Of a stretch of 64,000 nucleotides of DNA, positions 1 to 10,025 are shown in pieces. Source of the DNA: Capsicum annuum. Its lineage: Eukaryota > Streptophyta > Magnoliopsida > Solanales > Solanaceae. The stretch spans positions 167,199,937 through 167,263,936 of the forward strand of contig NC_061114.1 in assembly GCF_002878395.1 (NCBI RefSeq). The letters are read 5' to 3'. Within the stretch, counting starts at the first letter, position 1. Every line of letters starts with the position of its first letter. A program made the translations under genes and the position numbers. The notes under the pieces were generated by a model that searched no databases, had not been told where the DNA came from, and saw only the letters and a program-made list of their open reading frames with translations.

Positions 1-2157
1 TCTCATAAATCATGTAGAATGAAGCATGTAACACAAATCTCGTGAGTCATTATACTTTAGCTTTAAAAATCTGAACTCTTCTCTTACTGTCATTACTCGA
101 AGACTAAAGAAAGCTTTAAACAATACTTTCAAACTCATGCATATATCTCATGGAGAGTAAAACTTCTTTAATGCTCAAGAACTTATAAGTCTTTTGAACT
201 CAAACACTTGAAAATTGGAATCATATGACTTTGGTTTAAAAATTGATGATCAACTCTTATTATTAAAGAAAACTACTTCCTTCTTTCGAAAATAATCAAA
301 AGTAATTCGTTCAATTTAGAAAATATCTCATCTCAAAGCTTTAGGGAAAATATTCTATCTCAATGGAAAATACTTTAGTTTAGGGAGGTTCTCTTAACCG
401 ACATAAACTATGAGAGCTACATGGAGTCCAATGTCTTGTCCTCCTAAGGAAGAAACCTCACATTGGGGAGAGGCTTCATACTCTTGCCAAGGAGTATAAC
501 CTCAATTCAGTGATCACTTATCTCGGCCTCGGGCCCAATCATCTTAGCCCCAGGCCCAAAATCTCAAATCTACGGTGACACGTAATTTTGGGGTAAGAAA
601 CCATGGTAACTTACCCAACTCGGTGCTAAATACTACTCCCTTTAGTTTATCTCACTCATCTCATGGAAATCCACTTTCAAAATAATCTCATGGTTCATAA
701 GAACCCAACAAACAAATCTATAATGTCATATGGTAGAGTGGATTTCAAAACTCTATGGCCATTAGTTAAAAAATTTCTCAATAATCTCAAAATACTCAAA
801 TCATGGGTTCTTATAGCACAATAGTTCATAAAATTGCAAGTCTCAAGTAGGGCTTAATGACCTATAATTCAATCTCAAGTTAAAATTCATCATAATGCAT
901 AATAGATAATATATAGATTCATAATTCATGTAGAAATCTGGAATTTACAGCAATTTATCTCAAAATCTCAACATACTCATATACTTCAATATCTCAAACA
1001 TTACAACTATTAACTTCTCAAGGATTAAAATCATGAGGTATAAACCCAGCTTCAATTTCTCAAGAAAACATGTAAAAATCATGCCATTAGACTTTCAATT
1101 CATGGAATACATCAAAAGTTTGCAACCATTAATAATGGGTGAAAAACCCTAATTCAATTTCATGTAAAATTTCATAAGTTATAGGAAATTGTAGTTTAAA
1201 TAAGCCTTTCGGAACAAGGGTGAAAGAATTACCCATGTTCAAAACCCACATACCTTAGATTATGAAATTGGATGAATAAGCTTGCTTTAAACTCTTCTTC
1301 TTACTCTTGAGGGAGGGTTCTTGCAACCCTTGGACTTGGGGAACTAAAATCTCAACTCAATTTGTAGAATATATGGTGAGTTCATGAATTTCTTGGAGAA
1401 GGGTTTTAGATTTAATTTTGAGAGAGAAACCTTAGCTCTCTTGTGTTTTGGATGATTAATGAAGCCATTTTCTTCGTTTGAAATATATATGATTGATAAG
1501 AAAGTGGAGAAGACCGAAAAGTCCTTTTTAAAACAAATTAAAAGTACTAAACGAGTGCTACAATGGTCAGAGCGACGGTCCATCGCTAGCTTGACGGTCC
1601 GTCAGATCGTCCGTCGCACACCGATTGGGAAAAGAACACACTACCTCGATGAGACGGTCGAAGCGATGGTCTGTCACAGCCTTAATGGTCCATTAGATCG
1701 TCCGTCGTACATTGGCCAGGATGAGATCACACTGTCTCATTGGCAACGGTCTCAGCGATGGTCTCAGCGACAGTCCATCACAGCCTTGAGGATCCGTCGT
1801 CTTGGCCTTCGGACTTGGGCCAGGAAAGGGAGTTACTACCTTGGTTTTGACAGTTCGAGCGGTGATCCATCGTAGAATCGATGGTCCATCGGATCATCCG
1901 TTGCACATGGGCGGTTTTGATAACTTTTAGTAAAACGGCTATAAATTCTCACCATGATACCGAATTTTGAAGAAATTGGTATCGTTGGAAAGATAATTAA
2001 ATTCTTTACATGACAAAAAGTCAAATTTAAGAAAATTCCATATGGTTTAAACACCAATAACTTAGGAAGTCACTTCTTAATCTTTTAGGGTTAAAATTAC
2101 ACTTCACTTGAAAGGCTCTAAGGCTCGGACTACGAGGGAACTTTTTGGGGTCTTACA
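1..2157 (-). mobile_element. Partial Tekay-type Ty3 LTR (L1), minus strand
   Basis: On the minus strand an LTR start TGTAAGACCCC lies at 2157, and the LTR runs leftwards off the window edge. It carries the family landmarks in order: a palindrome cassette (about 1910-1560), an AAGGACTTTTCGG promoter-like block (near 1530), a leader with CTAGGGTTTTTC-like text, and a TATTTAGCACCGAGTT box (near 635) that matches the same box in the LTRs of the element at 14417-21436. No gag-pol is visible. The other end and any target duplication are outside the window. Confidence 0.72.
1560..1915. repeat. Cluster of GACGGTCCGTC-type palindromes in LTR L1
   Basis: The tract contains many perfect and near-perfect copies of short palindromes such as GACGGTCCGTC and CGATGGTCCATCG, separated by 20-40 bp of less ordered sequence. 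It is richer in G+C than its surroundings. The same word family recurs at the same LTR-relative position in the element at 41468-58869. Confidence 0.75.
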
Positions 2158-3278
2158 AGATCAGTTCAATATTTTGAGTTAGTTCAGTTGGGATTAGAAT
2201 TTAGCATCGAGCGAACCTAGGGATGGTGGCTCTCCTACCAGTTTAGGGTATGACCTTTAGTAGCAGTCCCAGAGTTCCAGACTACGTAGCTAGTATAGGT
2301 TAGAGATGTTAACCTTCCAGTTGAGGGTTGACATATATCTCACCAAAGCACCTACCAGTAGAGGGTGACTCTTTAGTTCTTCGGGACTTTATTTCAGTAG
2401 ATCCACACAACTAGTGTTAGTATCCATGGCACAGTACTGGCACTCTTCCAACTAGGGTCACAGGTTGGACTCCAATCAGTTCTTATTGGGGCATGTCAGT
2501 TAGATGATAGCTCCCACAGTCTCAGTCCACTATTTTTTTCAGAGTTCAGTTTCATGATTTTTTAAACATGGTATAAAGTTATTAGTTGTTCAGTATTAGT
2601 ATTTCAGTATTTCTATTTACAGACTATCCCAGTATCATGTTATATTATTTGTCATGCATTGTCAGAATTTTTAGCTTCCTCGTATACTATACATCAATTA
2701 TCTTATGCTATTTAGTCAGTCAGTTATTATTCAAGCATATGAGGTATGCATATTAGCCTAACCTCATTTAGCATACCAGTAAATTCAAAGTACTGACTGC
2801 ATACTCGTTTCTTGCGCTATGATGTCTCATATCATAGGTTTAGACGCTTAGGTTCCGGACTATATCTAGACATCCCAGCACACCAGTAGTAGCCGCATTG
2901 GTGAGTCCTCATATTTCAAGGATTTTTTATTTTTATTTCAATATTTTAGTTCAGTAGTCAGCTAGAGTTAGTTAGGGACTTGTCCTATCAACTCCACAGT
3001 TAGTCAGTTAGAGGCTTTCAGACAGTTAGTCAGTTATCAGTTGTTATTGACAGTCTTTATAGTATTATTTTTAGACATTTGTTTTTTAGGCATATTAGTT
3101 TAGAGATCTTTTAAATGCTTAAACCTTATGGTGTATCCAGCTTTGTTTTTCGCACATGTGTATCCTTTATTATCAGTTTGTTTAGTGCTCACAGCAGGTA
3201 CCAGCTCATGGGTTAGCTTGTGATCACTTGTGAATTTAAGCACTGTGTGGCGTCTAGGGTGTACTCCAGGGAGTTACA
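2158..3278 (+). mobile_element. 3' half of a Tekay-type LTR (L2), plus strand
   Basis: The sequence aligns by eye with the distal half of the other LTRs in the window: a GAACCTAGGGATGG box, repeated AGNNGAGGGTGAC words, GGGGCATGTCAGTTAGATGA, and a terminal GTGTGGCGTCTAGGG...GGGAGTTACA at 3278. It is not followed by a tRNA-type primer site, so it is a solo LTR or a 3' LTR. Its 5' half is missing; L1 starts exactly at its left edge, so L1 may have inserted into it. Confidence 0.65.
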
Positions 3279-3436
3279 CAAAATCCAACATCATCTTTTT
3301 CCACCTCCGTGTTCTGCCTTGTCTGTCACTATCTTTATTGGCATCAAGATATATGATATATCTAGAAAAACCAAAACCGCTACTTTCTACCTCTTTGTTC
3401 CTTGTATTTCACTATTCTCATTGACTACAGATATAT

Positions 3437-3679
3437 TTAAGTATTCAAAGTTGTATTCTGAGCTAGAATATGTAGTCTGGTAGCTTTAACCTCAAGACAC
3501 CTAACTCTGCTAAACAAAGACTGTATATGTGCATCCAATGATTGGGAGTCTGAAGTTTTTTGGGTCACATTATTTTCCTCTGTATTCTTACTATAGTAAA
3601 ATGAAAAAGCACACATGACCAAGATTACGAAAATATAAGTCAATGAAATTGGATTCCAAAAGTAAAGCACACATGCCAA
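3437..3679 (-). CDS. Candidate small membrane protein, unrecognised
   Basis: An 80-residue open frame on the minus strand. Residues about 11-29 form a hydrophobic stretch (ISLTYIFVILVMCAFSFYY) that fits one membrane segment. It is followed by a polar region (SKNTEENNVTQKTSDSQ) and a C-terminal part that could form a short helix (LDAHIQSLFSRVRCLEVKATR). I do not recognise a family. It lies in the only stretch of the first 13 kb that I could not assign to a retroelement. About 760 bp upstream on the same strand are a TATA-like box (4441-4449) and a pyrimidine-rich leader, so it could be the last exon of a small host gene. It may also be a chance frame in AT-rich DNA; no codon-use or homology test was possible. 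Confidence 0.25.
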   Translation of the reverse strand: MACVLYFWNPISLTYIFVILVMCAFSFYYSKNTEENNVTQKTSDSQSLDAHIQSLFSRVRCLEVKATRLHILAQNTTLNT

Positions 3680-4440
3680 AGGTTAAAAAAAGACTGATCT
3701 TGATATATGACTATCTTAATTTAAAAATAACCCTAAAAAATTATGAATTCAAGCCAAAAAAGGATATCATCAAAAGATAAAGGAAAAAAAATATTCTTTA
3801 TATACTTAAAACCACTTTAAAGAGGAGAAATCACGCAACCATGATAAACAATAATAAAATATTTCTTTTTATTTTACTATTTGATGTAATATGAAAACAT
3901 TAATATCATAGAAGGTTATTTTAAGGAACAAAAATTTCATTTTAAAAAAAAAATATCAAATCATGAAAAATGATGTCACTGACAAAAGAAGCAACAACAG
4001 TAATATTAATAAATCAAAATCATTGAATGTAAAAAATCGATCAATGAAGAAAGAAAACATCAAATCCTGAAATAAAGTACAACAAAAATAAAAGAATTAT
4101 TCTTTACCTTTTATACTGATGCAATAGTAATGAAAAGAATTTGATTAAAAGAAAAATGATGTTACAAATTCAAGAATTAGTAAAAAGATATTAAAATAAC
4201 AACAAACAACAATTCAAAATCATTAAACCTATAAAACCAATCATTCTATACATATCATTGAAATAAATCATGAAAAATAAACATACAAGACTTTAGAGAA
4301 ATCAAAAACAAAATCTTCAAAAAATTTATACAAGAAAACAGTAAAAGTAAGGAAGAGGCAAAAGTAAAAAAGAAGTTGTGCATACCTCTGAAGAGAAAAA
4401 GTACTGAAAATATAAAATCAAAGAAGAGTCAAAGAGAATG
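3680..4440. other. AT-rich stretch, no gene recognised
   Basis: A/T homopolymer-rich sequence with no sustained open frame. On the minus strand it is T-rich and has several TTTTCAG/GGTATG-like junction words, so it could be leader or intron of the candidate gene. Nothing firmer can be supported. Confidence 0.4.
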
Positions 4441-4449
4441 AATTTATAG
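4441..4449 (-). promoter_or_regulatory. TATA-like box upstream of candidate gene
   Basis: On the minus strand the sequence reads CTATAAATT and is followed by a TC-rich stretch (TTCTCTTTGACTCTTC) typical of plant transcription starts. It faces the candidate frame at 3437-3679. In such AT-rich DNA a TATA word is weak evidence. Confidence 0.25.
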
Positions 4450-4499
4450 TAGAGTAGAAACAAATAATAAGGCGAAGATTCCCAAGGAGATGTTCTCCG

Positions 4500-5340
4500 A
4501 TCTCAGTTAGGATTGTGCATGCCAAAATAACGTAAGTTATTAAATCTATTCCTTACATGTATCTATGTGTTTAAATTTTTTTTTTAAAATTATTAAATAT
4601 ATTCCTTCTGTGTTATTTTATAATTTTTTGAAATAATATGATGTAGGCGCTTGGATACTAATTAGAGATATTTAAAAAATAAAATAGTAGCTGAAGTTAA
4701 ATTAAAAAAAGAGTAGTTCTTGGAGGTCGAAGTTCTGTTCGGGCATAAAAATCATAATTGAATTTCGTGAATAAAAAATTTAAAGAAAAAGTAGTATTAC
4801 TCAAAGGTAAACTAAAAAAGATATTTGAAAGTCGAATTTCTCTCTCGAATATATATATGTATTTGAAGTTTAATGAGCATAAATTTTAAAAAGGAGGAAG
4901 TATTTGACGTTTAATTGAAAAAGTGTAATTGAAGGTTAAAGTTGCGTTTGACATAAAAATATAGTTGGAGTTTTGTGAGTAAATTTTTGAAAAAACTCTC
5001 AAGATGTGTTTTTCAGACTTCAAATTTCATATTTCAAGTATAAAGCAAAAGTGAACTTGTTCAATAAATGAACGTTTATTTGAAATACTACAAACAAGAA
5101 ACTAAGAAGTTATAATAAGAGGGAGCATATCAACAACACTTTAATTTTCCAATAGGTTTCACTTAGAAACTGAATATGTAACTTTTTTTTGGTTAATACA
5201 AAGTATTTTTACAAAACACTTTTGATTTAAATTGTAAGCATCAAATACGTAGATAAGTTAACCACTTAAAATATCACCTCCTTTAATTTTTCACATTAGT
5301 TACTATATAACCCAAATTACACCTCTAAATATAGTATAAA
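4500..5340. repeat. AT-rich degenerate short-element sequence
   Basis: The tract repeats a loose unit of about 100-200 bp built around GAAGTT...TTYG..CATAAAAAT.ATA.TTG.A.TTT.GTGA (near 4728-4770 and 4938-4985), with an AGTCGAATTTCTCTC variant near 4830. This is the look of old non-autonomous DNA elements found near Solanaceae genes. I could not define terminal inverted repeats or a target duplication. Confidence 0.35.
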
Positions 5341-5344
5341 ATGA

Positions 5345-6818
5345 TCATTGATAAATATAATACCTAACTAGGTTGGGTCGATCCTATGGGAATAAGCTGA
5401 AATCCTTATAGAGTATTTGTAGGAGCAATCAGTAAATAATCTTCAGTTAAGGGGGGTTTTGTTAATCAGAATTCTAATAGTAATAATTGTTTATTTTGTG
5501 GGATTTGTAAACAATATGAGAGAGGCACTAGGACTGTTTTCCCCAATAACTTCATAACTACATAGGTTCTTTAGTACTTGGCATGCAGAACCTATCTAAA
5601 TGACTTTACACACCTATTAGATGACTATCCCTAACTACAAATTAATATCTCATGGGTTTTGCAGTACTAACCCCCTATCATTGATCCCAATTTAGTCGAT
5701 CTCGTTTACCGATTCAAGTCTAATTAAATGGAGGTTGATAGCTTCAAGTCTCATTATTGATTCTCCTTTTCCATCCATTGCACATCCTTTCATCCAGAAT
5801 GAAGCCAAGACAAGTTCTAATGTTTGCAACCTTTAAAAGGCAATAAAATCAAAGAGAATAATAATACACACCTTAAAATCCTCTGAGAATCACTTCATTC
5901 AACGAATACTACTTTGTTAATCTGTCGTGGTTTCTACAATCCTAGTTATAGTGTTCAATACTCATAATTACAAGTACACAATGATAATTCCAAGAAAAAG
6001 ACATAATTATGAAATTACAAGAATATGATGAAAAATCACGAATCTCAATTATGAATAAAAACCTTAAAATAAATGTTTGTAATTTTAAGAACAAGAATAT
6101 GCCCTGGAAATAGTAATAGTATGTAAAAGAATGTATACTGGTACTAAATACCTATTAGGAGTATTTATATATAGAATTAAAATCTATCCTAAGCACACAT
6201 GGATTTGCTGAATCGGTTCCTCAGATAAAAGAAGGTATGATTATGGTAAGATACCATGTTTGTCACTGGTGCTCATGGTTTACTCTTAAATTTTGTATCT
6301 CTTATATATGGTAGGAACGATGCTAAGTACAAGCTCATCGTATAATTGTGTAATTGTGACTTCTTTTCAAAGCTTCCACCTTTGATGTTACACTTTGAAG
6401 AATCCTTCTCCTATGAACCTCAATATGATCTCGTGTACCATATCACGATCATGAGACTAACTCATTTGATACTCTTTACACTTAGCATCAGCAATTCTCA
6501 ATATGGGCTTTCTTTCCAGAATCAACAGTATGATTGTGACATATAGTTATGATCGTGGGAAGCTTTCGCCTGCGTAACACTTGGATATCACCTCTCAATT
6601 TAACCAACGATATCTATAATACAATCGTGGTCAGATAGCATAGTCATGGAATGCTTCTTGTTGATGCCTTTAAGTCCAAAAATCTACGGATTCCTTCTTC
6701 AGACTTATTTGACTTGTAAATTCCATAAAAATACCTCATATCTATTCAAAAATGCCTTTGTACTAGAAAATATCCCTCGTTTTAAGCATCAAAAGTTTCA
6801 TAAGTCCATGACATATCA
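5345..6818 (-). mobile_element. 3' LTR of Athila/Tat-lineage element A
   Basis: On the minus strand the LTR starts with TGATATGTCATGGAC at 6818, directly after a polypurine-like AAGTTGAGGGTGT. It ends near 5345 after CCTATGGGATCGACCCAACCTAGTTAGG. The end text matches that of the LTRs of element B (near 9995 and 13915). A TATA box lies at 6162-6174. The first third contains ACGATCATG / ATGATCGTGGG type inverted words. Length is about 1.5 kb. Confidence 0.7.
6162..6174 (-). promoter_or_regulatory. TATA box in LTR of element A
   Basis: The minus strand reads CTATATATAAATA, about 650 bp inside the LTR and just downstream of its cluster of inverted words. The C LTR has a similar layout (24495-24503). 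Confidence 0.5.
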
Positions 6819-8429
6819 ACACCCTCAACTTAGAATATTTGTATTTCCTCAACCAAACAAAATAAACCAAACTAAAATTAAACTATAGGATACTTAACTA
6901 ATAGAAAACCAAGAGTACTAGGCAGTCATATTTTTAGAAAATCAACATAATTATGCATGAGTCAAAACACAAGTTCAACCCCCTTTGAGTATTATTTAAA
7001 CCTACCTTAGTTGTGTGTACCCAAACCACTCACCATAACACAATAGGATCCAACAATGACATTACGTTATCAATAAATAAACTAGCACACAAATCAACTA
7101 CACTACCTGAACAAGATGCAACTACAATGCAACCCTTACACTCTCATATCAAAGAAGTCTCAAACACTAAACATAAGCAATGACTATAAAGATAGGGATT
7201 GGACTAAGAACCCAATCTTACAAAAAAAGTCTGATCAATGTGCATTTGATACCATAGGCTTGCCCTTATTTTCTACTCCTTAGTTTGTGGACAATCAGAA
7301 TAAGATCACTATAGGACTTTTGTTAGCCAGCAACACAGGCTTAGGGATGGGTGTGGTATATATTGACAAAGTTACCAAACCCTCTTTGGCTACACTACCT
7401 TTAGCTTTATTTTCCTACTTTTTTTTTCATTTTTCTCCAATTTTCTCAAATTTTTAGACCCCGAGTATATTTTTTCTCTTTGCAAAACATATTTTACTAT
7501 ATCTTTTTTTTTTTATTTTCAAGCTTCTTCATTTAAAATATTTTTTTGATTCATCATTTTTCGCCTCTTTTTCTTTTTCACACTACCACACCCGGATCCT
7601 TTTTTATTTTGCTAACCTTCTCTACATACCCAAACTTTTTATGCACCCCTACAATTGCTACCCTTAACTTATGTATTTTACCTTATTTGAGGTGCACAAT
7701 GTCTAAGGATGGACCAGGGCCAAGGTAGGTTCATAGCAAATAAAATGAAAAGTGACTAAGCTAGTTTAAAGAAAAGGTCTATTTAGGCTCAAATTTTTAG
7801 GTCAAGGGATAACATAATTAATTCGGTAGGATTTTAGTTTCTTTTAGTGGACTAATAAAGAATGACCTATAATTCTTTCCTTACCTAATATCCTACAACT
7901 TTGATGAGACTAACCAGGAAATTTCTAGATCGCACACACACACTGACTTAATAAACCTCACAACACACTTGACTCAAGGCTACGTAATTAGTTACTACCT
8001 ATCTTATTCATGGAAATTAGGCTACGGTTATCATGTATATAATCCTAATTTCATGACGAGCTCCACAATTGTTACAGGTCAGGGTAAGCACACAACATAA
8101 CATAGAAATATTACAAATATTAATTTTTTGAGAGGTATCATTTTAAAAATTTTTTTTTATCAAAATCTATTGTATGCTCTTATTTATTTAGACTGTGCCA
8201 AGTTTTTCTATTTCTCTTTTGCTTACTCAAAATATTCAAAAATTTAAAAACTATCAGAAAATAAGAAATAAAATGCCTAAATATGTAGGTTCTAACTAGA
8301 TAGTGCATCAGAGAGAAAAGAAATATGACAAAAAAAACCCTCGAATGTGGTACAACCCCACCCCAACATAGAAACTATGCACTATCTCTATTTGCATAAA
8401 ATCCTGAAAAATATAAAACTAGGGTAGAA
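6819..8429 (-). other. 3' untranslated region of element A
   Basis: This matches, in reverse orientation, the 3' UTR of element B at about 11640-12630. Shared words include TAGACATTGTGCACCT (near 7703), the GGGGTGCATAAA / GGGGTTCATAAT block and AAGCCTATGGTAT (near 7255). It has no coding frame. Long T-rich runs on the plus strand (7430-7570, 8140-8160) are A-rich on the sense strand. Confidence 0.6.
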
Positions 8430-9580
8430 ACTTACCTTTGGTGCACTAGACGCCTATCACAGACTCATCAATATGGGTCATAGATGTGACCCCTATCTAC
8501 ACTCACATCTCTAGTAGCCTCAGCTGTGGCTAGGGCATTTTTAGTCAAGTGGGAACCGATGGCTATTGGTGAACTCAAATACGTCATCACTGGGACTATC
8601 TCTATACCCCCTACTAACAACAATCTCAACAACAAATATAACAACAATGACGAACAAAAAAAGTAGGACTTTACTCATTTTCAAACTAGGCATCTCAGAG
8701 GTCTGCCCATGCTCTTTCTTTTTTCGTTTCTTTTTACCATCCTTATCTTTTCTCTTTCTCTTTGACAGAGCTTCAAGTCATTCTTCATCTCCTATACCAC
8801 CACATCTACTTCCATACCCTTGTCCTTATCTACTAGGATCTAGGCATATAAGTTTTATACCTATATGTCTATCTTAAAATCCCTGAACATTAAGAGCAAT
8901 GGTCGCTGCACTATCAGAGGATGTGTTTTAGAAATTTTTTTTACTGTATCCTTCAACTCAGCCAACTCAACTATGACCGTGCTCAAAATAGAGGCCTACA
9001 TGCTTTATAGCTTAGCTATTATCCAACTATCAAAATTATCATGTTAGGTCGAAATGCCCTATATTGTTGCACTAATCTCATTCTCTATTTATACCTTCAA
9101 CCTTCTATCTAACTTCTTAGTACGAGTATCAAGTATAGACTGATTTCTTATCATCTTTTCTAGAAAAGCTATTGGTACTAATATATATCCTACAAAAATT
9201 AACTAAACTACGCTCAAAGATGCTATGGAGTATGGTGCTGATGAAGTAGTAGCACCATCTTTGAAATTTGGAATATCTATAGTAGCTTCAATATCTTAGT
9301 TTCCTGTGAAGGAAAATTAGCTAAAGAACCTCAGTCTCACCCCACAAAGTTTAAATTTTCCTTAATCAAAGAAATATCCAAGGTTTTTTTTGACCAGACA
9401 AATCAATCAACTATTGGAAAATATAGCACATTTGACTTCTATCACAATAATGTGATCATGTTGGGGAATGAAAAGGTCGTATGATAGAGAAGGGCCCTCT
9501 CCTAAATCTCTTCTACAATGATTCATTGAATATTCAAATCTAGCTTTACTTTAAGGACAACCAACTTCCCTACCTTATCG
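8430..9580 (-). pseudogene. C-terminal part of extra ORF of element A
   Basis: Degenerate minus-strand reading with several frameshifts and stops. Recognisable pieces are IIVEEI.ERALLYHTTFSFP followed by NMITLL (about 9545-9440), LDTRTKKLDRRL (about 9130), ELAELKDTVKKIS (about 8970-8935) and a lysine/arginine-rich tail (EKEKRK...KKKRKKKE, about 8770-8710). The first piece has the pattern of the domain annotated in Solanaceae genomes as a putative plant transposon protein. Its N-terminal parts lie at 14416-13961 and 21692-21437, separated by inserted elements B and D. The basic tail suggests nucleic-acid or nuclear contact, but that is inference. The role of this protein family is unknown to me. 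Confidence 0.55.
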
Positions 9581-10025
9581 TCACTATCCACTTAAGATAA
9601 TTACCTTCATCTATTTAACTTGAGATTGAGAGGAGATAGCTGAAACTAGGGTCCAAGGCAAGGGTTAGTAATGCGACACTCTGAGACTAATAGGAAATTA
9701 ATGAAATTCACCAAAGTATGTAGAGAGGCTATTGGTGATACACAACTTGTCAAATTCTACATGAAAAATAGTTTTATAGTTGGATTGAGCACAATAAACC
9801 TAAAAAGTTAGAAGCTATGAGGAACACACGAATAGTTTCATTTTGATTGATCACAATAAAAAGCATTTGAGTATTTTTACTATTTACTAATTACATCAAG
9901 ATCCCCTTATTTATTTTTTGTACTGCCTGATTTCAAAAAACTAGAGAGATAATTCCATGTATTTCCTATGGGTTAGATTCCAACCTAGTTGGGTTACTAT
10001 ATTTTTCTTCGATTGATTTATCTTT
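9581..10025 (+). mobile_element. Truncated 5' LTR of element B
   Basis: About 440 bp that match the end of the 3' LTR of B (13515-13955) in the same orientation. Landmarks are CACTATCCACTTAAGATAATTACC-like text, TTAGTAATGCGACAC, CTATTGGTGATAC, and CTATGGGTTAGATTCCAACC at the end. The first roughly 0.9 kb of the LTR is missing, so B is 5'-truncated. No Athila-type TGGCGCC primer site follows; it may have been lost by deletion. Confidence 0.65.

Noticed and set aside
1459..1875. A 138-codon plus-strand frame with Arg/Ser-rich repeats
   Set aside because: It runs through the palindrome cassette of an LTR that reads on the other strand; the repeated peptides simply mirror the GACGGTCC words.
8566..8877. 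A 103-codon plus-strand frame with a Phe/Ser/Pro-rich middle
   Set aside because: It is antisense to the lysine-rich tail of the extra ORF of element A.
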